DNA of 63,198 nt from Pseudomonadota bacterium (GTDB lineage Bacteria; Cyanobacteriota; Vampirovibrionia; Obscuribacterales; Obscuribacteraceae), in contig JAJPJO010000380.1 in the NCBI GenBank assembly GCA_021324135.1, positions 1 to 63,198 on the forward strand. Direction: 5' to 3'. The notes beneath the pieces are model-generated. The model was not told the DNA's origin and made no database searches. It worked only from the letters and a program-made list of their open reading frames with translations. The translations under genes were made by a program, and so were the position numbers. Of this stretch, positions 36,290 to 42,755 are shown in pieces. Position 1 is the first letter of the stretch. Every line of letters starts with the position of its first letter.

Positions 36290-37087
36290 TCATCCTCCAT
36301 TCAAAGCGATGCGCCGCACGCCTTTGCTATACACTGCCGCTACTGCCAGGGATAGGATTACGATCCAGATGATCTGGTTGAGAAGCAGATGAGCCAATGC
36401 CGCGCTGTCCGGATGAACAAATAGTCTGCTGGGTCCATAGACGATGCAGGAAAACGGCAAAGCTTTCAACAATGCTCCTATGCTTTCCGGAAACAACTCG
36501 AGGGGCAAAAGCATGCCGCCGGCGATCATGGTGAGCCGCGAATATATGAGGGCAACGCCGGTCGTGTCCTCGAGCCAGAAGGCAAGCAAGCCAACCAGCA
36601 TGTAGCCGAGAAAGTCGAGCGCGAAGGCAAGCGGCAATGAGAGCGCTGCCAACAGCAGGCCTTCCAGCAAATGGCGCGGCGGCCCGACCAGAAGCGTGGC
36701 TATGGAAGCGGCAGCCAGAGCCGTGATCACGAAGCGCACCGCTTGCTCACCGAGATTCGAGGCGAGGCGGAAGAGCGGATAGGACATCGGTCGAACCAGT
36801 TGCACCGCTATCGCTCCTGTGCGCACGTCCTCGTCAACTAAAGGCGTGATCCGCGGCGATGACATCATGATCGATTCAGTGATCGCCATATACCAGATCA
36901 TCTCAGCCAAAGTATAGCCACTAAATGCAGTGGCACCAGCATTGGCAAAGGTGACTTCCCACAAACGCATGAATATGTAGAGTATGACGCTGAGGAAAAA
37001 CAGCCGGCTGCCGACTTCGCCTACATAAGCGAGATTCGACTTTGCCGATATCCAGGCGATTGCTATGTACTTATTCAGGCTGCTCAT
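36290..37087 (-). CDS. ABC-2 family permease subunit (first)
   Basis: A 265-residue integral membrane protein with about six segments, of the same DUF990-like type as the next gene ('YTLAEMIWYMAITESIMMSSP', 'VRTGAIAVQLVRPMSYPLFR'). ATG 37087 overlaps the stop of the ATPase by 4 nt and has AAGGAGGTGA upstream, an unusually complete ribosome site that supports strong coupled translation. The two permeases likely form a heterodimer. Confidence 0.86.
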   Translation of the reverse strand: MSSLNKYIAIAWISAKSNLAYVGEVGSRLFFLSVILYIFMRLWEVTFANAGATAFSGYTLAEMIWYMAITESIMMSSPRITPLVDEDVRTGAIAVQLVRPMSYPLFRLASNLGEQAVRFVITALAAASIATLLVGPPRHLLEGLLLAALSLPLAFALDFLGYMLVGLLAFWLEDTTGVALIYSRLTMIAGGMLLPLELFPESIGALLKALPFSCIVYGPSRLFVHPDSAALAHLLLNQIIWIVILSLAVAAVYSKGVRRIALNGG

Positions 37088-37920
37088 GAGCCGTTCACCT
37101 CCTTCACGAGCGTTGAGTGAATATCTGATTGGCCGTCATCATCATCACCTTGCGACAGGCCATATATGTGCGCGAGAGTAGTCTCTAGCGTTTTGCCGTT
37201 GAAGCGCCGGCGCAGGTCGTCCATTCTTTCATCGACAACCAGCCGTCCGTGATTGATGATCATGACGCGCTCGGCAACTGTTTCGATGTCGCCGGTATCG
37301 TGGCTGGTGAGGAAGACCGTCAACCCTTCATGGCGATTCCAATCGCGGATCAGCTCGCGCAAGTGCTGCCTGGCGCTTATGTCCAGCCCGATTGTCGGCT
37401 CATCGAGAAGCAGGAGACTGGGCTTGTGCAAAAGACTGGCCGCCACCTCCGCCCTCATTCTTTGTCCGAGCGAGAGTTTCCGCACCGGTATGTCGAGGAA
37501 CGAGCCAAGATGAAAACGCTTGACCAGCTCGGCGCGACGCCGCTTGTACTCAGTATTATCGAGGTTGTAGATCTTGGCCAGCAAATCGAAGGTGTCGCCT
37601 GCAGGCAAGTGATACCACAATTGCGATCTCTGACCGAACACGGCTCCGATGTGAAACGCCATGCGCGATCGATCTCTCCATGGAACAAAGTCGAGCACTC
37701 TTGCCTTTCCGCTCGTGGGAGTCAAGATGCCGGTCAACATGCGAATTGTGGTAGACTTCCCGGCTCCATTGGGACCGGCGAAAGCGACGGCTTCGCCGCG
37801 ATCGATGCTGAAGCTGACCGAGTCGACAGAGACTACTTGCGATTTGATCGCGAAGAGCCCGCGGCGTCGAGTCAATTCGTACACCTTGCGTAAGTTTTCC
37901 ACTTCAATTGCTTTGTTCAT
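37084..37920 (-). CDS. ABC transporter ATP-binding protein
   Basis: About 278 residues from ATG 37920 ('MNKAIEVENLRKVYE'); a longer frame to 38085 only reads back through the leader and is rejected. Walker A GPNGAGKST, signature LSLGQRMRAE, Walker B LLLLDEP, and the H-loop 'LTSHDTGD' are intact. The extra C-terminal ~60 residues are variable and acidic ('GDDDDGQSD'). Its sequence style (Walker A followed by 'RMLTGILTPTSGKARVLDF') matches ATPases of DUF990 exporters. It is the first gene of the exporter operon and lies immediately behind a terminator-like hairpin in the leader. Confidence 0.93.
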   Translation of the reverse strand: MNKAIEVENLRKVYELTRRRGLFAIKSQVVSVDSVSFSIDRGEAVAFAGPNGAGKSTTIRMLTGILTPTSGKARVLDFVPWRDRSRMAFHIGAVFGQRSQLWYHLPAGDTFDLLAKIYNLDNTEYKRRRAELVKRFHLGSFLDIPVRKLSLGQRMRAEVAASLLHKPSLLLLDEPTIGLDISARQHLRELIRDWNRHEGLTVFLTSHDTGDIETVAERVMIINHGRLVVDERMDDLRRRFNGKTLETTLAHIYGLSQGDDDDGQSDIHSTLVKEVNGS

Positions 37921-37933
37921 ATAGATCACCATC

Positions 37934-37967
37934 AAAAAAAATCGAGCCCCCATCGTTTGGAGGCTCG
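37934..37967 (-). terminator. Intrinsic terminator inside the ABC operon leader
   Basis: On the minus strand the stem formed by + strand CGAGCC (37943-37948) and GGCTCG (37962-37967), extended by three further pairs, is followed by eight T (37941-37934). It sits only about 14 nt before the ATPase start codon and about 130 nt downstream of a promoter, so it would block the operon unless relieved. It might also catch transcripts from the gene at 38192. Confidence 0.75.
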
Positions 37968-38030
37968 CATAAATTCGCTGAAACTGACTGCAGGACTCTA
38001 TGTCCTCATCATGCGAATACACGCGCCTCC
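37959..38030 (-). promoter_or_regulatory. Candidate antiterminator of the ABC operon leader
   Basis: Segments GGAGGC (37959-37964) and ATTCGC (37973-37978) can pair with GCCTCC (38025-38030) and GCGAAT (38013-38018). This pairing uses the same bases as one arm of the terminator, so the two folds are mutually exclusive. A small hairpin AGGAC/GTCCT (37992-38006) fits in its loop. The arrangement is that of an attenuator or riboswitch; no known riboswitch class is recognised. Confidence 0.55.
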
Positions 38031-38102
38031 ATCTCTCGCGGGTTGAACGCCGAGAATGAAGTGTGCCAGTTCCATGTATTTGCATGTGGTCATAGTTATT
38101 CC

Positions 38103-38130
38103 ATTATGCCCGTTCCAGAAATGCGGTCAA
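38103..38130 (-). promoter_or_regulatory. Promoter of the ABC exporter operon
   Basis: Minus-strand TTGACC (38130-38125), 16-nt spacer, CATAAT (38108-38103); five of six consensus positions at each box. The predicted start is near 38096, giving a leader of about 175 nt. A 31-codon frame (38093 to 37998, ATG ACC ACA...TAG) begins almost at the start site and ends inside the antiterminator loop. Confidence 0.6.
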
Positions 38131-38191
38131 CCGTTCGTTAAGCACTCGTTGCAATGCGGTGGCAATGAAGATCACATTGCCTTTCTCTCAT

Positions 38192-39217
38192 CTAATTGAG
38201 TTCTTTTATTTGTTTTCTTACTACGCCGATAACGTTGGGAAAGTTCTTTTCAAAAAAACGTCTATCGGATTCGTTTTCCGGTCCGGTTGTGAGCAGTCCA
38301 AAGATGGAAGCGAAGGTTTCTTGCCTGCCGACGCCGTTCTTTTGAGAAAAATATTGAACGATAGGATGCTTCTTATCGGTGATCGCAGCCATGTCTTTTT
38401 CATATGCATCGACAAATTCCTTTTTGGAGGAGAGAAATCCATGAGCAAAATCAAGCGCGTGACCGATCTGGTGCGTGACGACATTCTCGCGTGTAACCGG
38501 CTCCCATCCTTGCTCTGTAAGCACACGCATTGGTGCGATTATGCGTTTGCTAACATCGTCGTGCGTGCCGTCGGAATTGTCGAATGTGGTATCACTCGGC
38601 CAGCCGCGAGGGGTCAGTTTCTTCAAACCCGGCATGGCATCAGCAATCGTGGGAGCGGCGACAATCTTGTACCCATGCCGGCTAAGGCTTTTTAAAACAT
38701 TTGGCGGCAGTTCGTTGACCTTTTTTTCGAGGCTCTTCAGAAAGGAATCCGGCACGCCGGGGGTAGACTCGATCAGCGAGCCATGGTCTTTCTTCGATTG
38801 AACATCCATTCTGTATTGACGAGATAGCGTATATTTACCATCACCATCCCGGCTCTCAATGCTCCAGCCGCCGTCGACTTCTCCGGTCGTCGGATGCCTG
38901 AGAAAAAGCTTCTGATCCTTTTGGTCTGGATCGAACTTACCTTTCAGCTGCGGATTGGCTTTCAGTATATCTTCTTCTGAAACTCTATATTTTGACTGCA
39001 AGCGCATGCGATCGCTGCCGGCTTCTCCGGAAGAATCGAAGTACCATTGATTGGCCTTTTCTCGTTCGGCAGGACGACTGGATTTCCACAGCTCGACAGC
39101 ATCGAATTTTGGCCGCTCGATCTTCTCTGCGGGTTTTGATTCACCCTGCGCCTGCCTGATCGCTTGTGACTCTGTTGGGGTCTGCATGCTCAAATCCAGC
39201 GACAACTTCGGTCGCAT
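38192..39217 (-). CDS. ATLF-like metallopeptidase-fold protein with HQIGH instead of HExxH
   Basis: A 341-residue hydrophilic protein without signal peptide. Residues ~65-130 include a LysM-like strand-helix ('RLQSKYRVSEEDILKANPQL'). The C-terminal ~160 residues resemble the anthrax-lethal-factor-like (ATLF/M34) fold: 'VVTHQIGHALDFAHGF' (249-253 = H-Q-I-G-H), a following 'SSKKEFVDAYEKDM', and a third-ligand candidate Glu300 in 'RQETFASIFG'. The catalytic Glu is Gln250 (codon CAG, one base from GAG), so it is probably catalytically dead unless the sequence has an error. Zinc binding could remain. Starts at 39217 or 39187 both lack a good ribosome site. Confidence 0.65.
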   Translation of the reverse strand: MRPKLSLDLSMQTPTESQAIRQAQGESKPAEKIERPKFDAVELWKSSRPAEREKANQWYFDSSGEAGSDRMRLQSKYRVSEEDILKANPQLKGKFDPDQKDQKLFLRHPTTGEVDGGWSIESRDGDGKYTLSRQYRMDVQSKKDHGSLIESTPGVPDSFLKSLEKKVNELPPNVLKSLSRHGYKIVAAPTIADAMPGLKKLTPRGWPSDTTFDNSDGTHDDVSKRIIAPMRVLTEQGWEPVTRENVVTHQIGHALDFAHGFLSSKKEFVDAYEKDMAAITDKKHPIVQYFSQKNGVGRQETFASIFGLLTTGPENESDRRFFEKNFPNVIGVVRKQIKELN

Positions 39218-39369
39218 ACATCAATATCAAAAGTTCGAGACGCGCTTCGAGACTCGAATACGAACATTACTGATCAAAGGGGGGACTCCAATATTAGGCT
39301 TGCGTACGCCGGTTGTCAATGGGTCTTGTCTGGCGATACAGTCGTTCTCGGGATTTTGATTAGTTCGAT

Positions 39370-40167
39370 CTATGACTTGATATGACTGTACTTTCTGTCG
39401 CCGGCGACCAGATTGATGCACGACGCTGCTTTAGCGACGCGATTGATAAGCTTTCTGCCTGTCTTGCACTCGCCGTCGCGAGCAATGGAGGAGAGCAGCG
39501 GATCGTAATTGAGCAGATCTTCAAGTGATGGATTGCTTGTTGTCATCCACGTCGTCTCGTTTACCCTGACGGCTGCCACGCCGTTCATTCCAATGTTGGC
39601 ATCACGGAAAACCTTGCGGTAACTCGGGCGTGTCTCACTCACGAGCACCTGCATTCCTAATGGCAGATTGATGAATTGTTGTCCGCGAACAACCGCGATA
39701 TGTTTTTTGTCTACGGTTGCCAGGTTGATTACCAGCAGCTCTTTGTCTTGAGCGCTCACTAATGCGGTGGCGTCCTTTTGCAAAATGACGCTTCCCGACT
39801 CGGTGGAAACCGTCAGCGGTGTCTTGGTCGATACGACAATCGATCCTTTGTTGAGGCGCAACTCAGCGGACGACACTTTGTCGCAGACCGCATCAGGGGA
39901 GGCACCGATGAACTGGTCCGAATCTTCAATCAGCGCTTCGTATCTGAGAGAAGCATTCAGTTTGATATTGCTTGGGGTTGCCTCAGGCACGCTGGTTATT
40001 GAAGCCTTGGTCGATGGAAGGTCTGCTTGCATTAATGACCCGGCAACATCAGCTTGCGCCGGCAGAACGGTGATCAGGGCGATTAATGCAGCCGGAGCGC
40101 CTGACTTGAGGTGAGATGCCCAATTTCTGCTTGCTGACGTTTTGTTCTTCCTGTAACTCTCTAACAT
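39370..40167 (-). CDS. Secreted FecR-like protein of unknown function
   Basis: A 265-residue exported protein. ATG 40167 ('MLESYRKNKTS') is preferred because AGAGGA lies about 8 nt upstream; an ATG at 40200 lacks one. The signal region is basic then hydrophobic ('SGAPAALIALITVLPAQA'). The mature part contains a beta-rich segment similar to FecR-type repeats ('LRLNKGSIVVSTKTPLTVST', 'GSVILQKDATALVS'), a fold found in envelope proteins that bind or sense surface components. A C-terminal disulfide pair is possible ('DGECKTG', 'KAASCINL'). It is monocistronic; its divergent neighbour region begins the RNA-element zone. Confidence 0.65.
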   Translation of the reverse strand: MLESYRKNKTSASRNWASHLKSGAPAALIALITVLPAQADVAGSLMQADLPSTKASITSVPEATPSNIKLNASLRYEALIEDSDQFIGASPDAVCDKVSSAELRLNKGSIVVSTKTPLTVSTESGSVILQKDATALVSAQDKELLVINLATVDKKHIAVVRGQQFINLPLGMQVLVSETRPSYRKVFRDANIGMNGVAAVRVNETTWMTTSNPSLEDLLNYDPLLSSIARDGECKTGRKLINRVAKAASCINLVAGDRKYSHIKS

Positions 40168-40422
40168 GATTGCATTCCTCTGAACTACAACCCCATTCAA
40201 CCGTTTTGTTGTTCCAGCGATGTCTCAGAGATGTTTCAAACTTGTTTCAGTGATCTTTGTCAGTGAAATGAATCGAAGCAGAGTGATCTTCTATTTATAT
40301 GAGATCCGGATCTAAGATAGTAATGTAGTATCACATATGGTTCCACGTTTATGGAAACGCCAGGCGACAATCACCGCAGAGGCAGCCAGAAAGCAAAGCC
40401 TGACGGTTGAGAAAAATGACTC

Positions 40423-40451
40423 TTGACAAAACGCATTTACGTGTGGATGAT
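40423..40451 (+). promoter_or_regulatory. Promoter of RNA element copy 1
   Basis: TTGACA (40423-40428), 17-nt spacer, GATGAT (40446-40451). Copy 2 has exactly the same boxes and spacing at 42236-42264, while the spacer sequences differ, which is strong evidence that these are the functional boxes. Predicted start near 40458. Confidence 0.7.
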
Positions 40452-40457
40452 TAAGTC

Positions 40458-40551
40458 ACTCACCACTCCATGCCCTTACCAAAAGAAGCGAACACCCCGT
40501 CTTGCAGTCTCTCTGGCGTGAGCTTGTGCAAACGACCTAGAGAGGCTTTTT
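40458..40551 (+). ncRNA. Duplicated structured RNA element, copy 1
   Basis: About 94 nt. It begins with ACTCACCACTC and ends in a hairpin whose 8-bp stem (GTCTCTCT, 40507-40514, with AGAGAGGC, 40539-40546) is followed by five T, like an intrinsic terminator. The loop motif GGCGTGAGCTT-N2-GCAAACGA is identical in both copies, and the hairpin half is nearly invariant while the 5' half is looser. The two copies differ by a 2-nt indel in the loop, which breaks any common reading frame and argues for RNA rather than peptide function. I recognise no known sRNA or riboswitch family. It may be a free sRNA or a leader that attenuates the gene at 40915. Confidence 0.65.
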
Positions 40552-40914
40552 GCTGTCGCGGTGCCGGACAAATGCTTATAGCATTTGGCGGTATCATTGG
40601 TGGTATCAAGCTTGACGGAGTTGTGAGAGGAACGAGCGGCTCCTTCTTACCTCTTCTTTTGTTTCCAGCGCTACTAGTCGTTCTCTCAACCTTAGAGGTC
40701 ACCCTGAATTCTTGTTTATTGCGTCTGTTCTAAAAATAGAGCAGGCATCGCCATAATTGCAGATCGAACATATGACGGAGATCGGCGTACCGTATCGGTT
40801 GCTGAGTAAGTACTCTGTCGTATTCCGCACACGGCATGGTTGAATGCCGGAGCTGTGAGCGGTTACCAACTTATCGTTTGCCCATGCGCCGGATCGCCGG
40901 CAAAGGACTGACTG

Positions 40915-42192
40915 ATGCAGAACACACAAATCGAATCGTTTGCACCACATGAAAATCGCATCGATCAGCATTCGCTGTCTCAGCAGGTGGTTTCCGATCA
41001 CCAATACCTGAATTTCCGTGGAACGAAAACCTCAGATCCAAGCCTTCGCATCAATGGTGAGGGCACCATGTCATTTGCCTCGGCATTTCCAACTTATTCA
41101 AGAAGTGACTCTGGCAGCGCCTTCAGGTCGGAGGCAGAGAAGACCGGGACCGCGGCAAATAGCAGCGATGTGAAACAGCCCGGAGGCAAGCGGCAGTTTT
41201 GCGAAACACCTGGAGCGGGCTCGGGAAATTCCGGCGACACTACCAGTCCGACCGATCCAAGACAGCAAGAGCTGGGCCGTGTCCTGCAAAATGCCGGGCT
41301 CGACCCGAACGCATTCACTGACGGCACCATCAAGGACGGCGCCTCACTGCAGGCCAATCTCGGCAATTTGAGCGATCAGCAACTGGCCAATCTCTCCACC
41401 CAACTTCAAGGCGACCCGAATTTGCAAAATGCTATTGCCCAGGGTCTTCCGGCTAATTTGCAAGGCGACTTCAACACGGCTGTTCAAAGCGGAAACGCCA
41501 GTGATTGGCGAAATCTCTTCAATAACATGGGTTCATCTGATTGGAGCAATATGGACAATTCAATCAACAACTGGTTGACCACCGGCACGGCGGATAACGT
41601 CAACGGCGGAAACACTAACGGAGGCGGTGATAACACTAACAACACCTGCCCGCCCGGCTCCGATAACGGATCGGGCTGCAACAATAATGGTGGCTCATGC
41701 GGTGGCAACTCAGGCGGAGACACCGGGGGCAGCACCGGCGGAGATACCGGGGGCAGCACCGGCGGAGATACCGGCGGCAGCACCGGCGGAGACACGGGCG
41801 GCAGCACCGGCGGAGACACCGGGGGCAGCACCGGCGGAGACACCGGGGGCAGCACCGGCGGAGACACGGGCGGCAGCACCGGCGGAGCCGGGGATTTCTC
41901 AAATCTTTCCGGGCTTGAGACGCAACTTCAGAACGATATCGCCAATGGTGCGCCTATGGATCAGATCATCAAAGATCTAGAATCTCTTATTAAAGGTCTC
42001 TTGCAAGATATAACAAAAGTGGCAGGACAAAATCCCGGCGATAATCCCAAGAACCCTGCAGGCACCGGCAGCCCATCAGGCACTACATTGCCCACGGATA
42101 ATCCAACCGGCAGCACCACAACTGGAGCGGGCGGAACAGCACAATTTCATCCTGCGGCGCCGAGCATCAGCTCGCTGAAGAAGGCGACTTAG
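40915..42192 (+). CDS. Conserved-N-terminal-module protein with Gly-rich repeats (family copy A)
   Basis: A 425-residue protein with AAGGA 7 nt before ATG 40915. Residues 1-61 align with those of the protein at 42756 at roughly 60% identity (QIESF, DQH, QYLN, RGT, DPSL, GTMSF, SAF), followed in both by a 'CET...GDT' stretch. No classical signal peptide is present. Residues ~110-220 are helical and Gln/Asn-rich; residues ~267-322 are seven exact copies of GGDTGGST encoded by 24-bp units. The rest is low-complexity Pro/Gly/Thr-rich with a short helical segment. The N-terminal module may be a targeting or secretion signal; the repeats suggest a flexible extracellular linker. No enzyme motif is seen. 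Confidence 0.7.
   Translation: MQNTQIESFAPHENRIDQHSLSQQVVSDHQYLNFRGTKTSDPSLRINGEGTMSFASAFPTYSRSDSGSAFRSEAEKTGTAANSSDVKQPGGKRQFCETPGAGSGNSGDTTSPTDPRQQELGRVLQNAGLDPNAFTDGTIKDGASLQANLGNLSDQQLANLSTQLQGDPNLQNAIAQGLPANLQGDFNTAVQSGNASDWRNLFNNMGSSDWSNMDNSINNWLTTGTADNVNGGNTNGGGDNTNNTCPPGSDNGSGCNNNGGSCGGNSGGDTGGSTGGDTGGSTGGDTGGSTGGDTGGSTGGDTGGSTGGDTGGSTGGDTGGSTGGAGDFSNLSGLETQLQNDIANGAPMDQIIKDLESLIKGLLQDITKVAGQNPGDNPKNPAGTGSPSGTTLPTDNPTGSTTTGAGGTAQFHPAAPSISSLKKAT
41713..41880 (+). repeat. Seven tandem 24-bp coding repeats
   Basis: Units start at 41713, 41737, 41761, 41785, 41809, 41833 and 41857; each encodes GGDTGGST. Differences between units are only at third codon positions (GAC/GAT, ACC/ACG, GGG/GGC), showing selection for the protein repeat rather than the DNA. 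Confidence 0.9.
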
Positions 42193-42235
42193 ATGCCATC
42201 GCACACTGACAAGCAGAGAAAATTGCATAAACCTC

Positions 42236-42264
42236 TTGACATGATGGTCGGGTTTGTGGATGAT
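42236..42264 (+). promoter_or_regulatory. Promoter of RNA element copy 2
   Basis: TTGACA (42236-42241), 17-nt spacer, GATGAT (42259-42264), the same boxes and spacing as copy 1. Predicted start near 42271. It begins 44 nt after the stop of the preceding gene. Confidence 0.7.
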
Positions 42265-42270
42265 AGATGC

Positions 42271-42362
42271 ACTCACCACTCTGTGCCCAACAATTACCAA
42301 AAGCAACATACGTATTGCAGTCTCTCTGGCGTGAGCTTAAGCAAACGAAAGAGAGGCTTTTT
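42271..42362 (+). ncRNA. Duplicated structured RNA element, copy 2
   Basis: About 92 nt, starting ACTCACCACTC as in copy 1. The stem GTCTCTCT (42320-42327) pairs with AGAGAGGC (42350-42357) and five T follow (42358-42362). The loop keeps GGCGTGAGCTT-N2-GCAAACGA. Between the common start and the hairpin the copies share 'TTACCAAAAG' but otherwise differ and have indels. Conservation is higher than in the adjacent homologous coding sequences, whose synonymous sites are diverged. Confidence 0.65.
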
Positions 42363-42755
42363 GCTGCGTACGTGTCAACCTGAAGGTTGTAATCAACAGC
42401 CTTTCATGGTGGCGCGCGCGGTGAAGCTGCGATCTGTTGCCGGCCCGGACGTGCCAGGAAAGAACGTTAGTCCGCACCATATTCGGTGCGGCTCACAGCT
42501 GCTTCTCCCAATTGCTCTCAGTCCCTACATATGTTGAGGTCTTTATTTTGAAATAATCAAAACAGTCGTTCGAAAGACGACTCTATGTTCATATTGTCTC
42601 AATTCGTCATTGTCAGAAAGGCTGTTTCATAGCCGTTCTCACTGTCTCCCTTATGCGATAGGAGGTCCGCCATCGATGGGCCAAACCGATCGTTTAGTAC
42701 TTGAAAGTCGCCTTTCTCATCTCTTCATGCTTGTCGCGAGCGGAGGAATTAATTC

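Larger units (their letters stand above)
40168..40914. other. Long intergenic region carrying the first RNA element
   Basis: This 750-bp region has no supportable protein gene; the 87-codon frame at 40470-40733 overlaps the RNA element and has no ribosome site. It contains a perfect 12-bp palindrome AGATCCGGATCT (40302-40313), the promoter and RNA element at 40423-40551, and a hairpin AAATGC/GCATTT (40570-40586). The 330 nt between that hairpin and the gene at 40915 shows no clear structure or promoter, so either the element is a separate RNA or the gene has a very long 5' leader. Confidence 0.55.
42193..42755. other. Long intergenic region carrying the second RNA element
   Basis: This 560-bp region has no supportable protein gene; the 114-codon frame at 42193-42537 merely covers the RNA element. 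After the element come two perfect hairpins, CCGCACC/GGTGCGG (42472-42491) and AGTCGT/ACGACT (42564-42582). A near-consensus GGAGG at 42661-42665 has no long frame behind it. The 390-nt gap between element and next gene mirrors the 360-nt gap of copy 1, with otherwise unrelated sequence. Confidence 0.55.

Noticed and set aside
37921-38085. N-terminal extension of the ABC ATPase
   Set aside because: It reads through the leader and terminator hairpin; homologous ATPases begin near MNKAIEVENL.
40470-40733. 87-codon frame, and the 114-codon frame at 42193-42537, sharing CSLSGVSL-x-KR
   Set aside because: The similarity comes from the duplicated RNA element. A 2-nt indel between the copies changes the reading frame right after the shared part, and neither has a ribosome site.
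41713-41880. Regular repeats that could suggest a CRISPR array
   Set aside because: Units are contiguous without spacers and encode an exact peptide repeat inside a gene.
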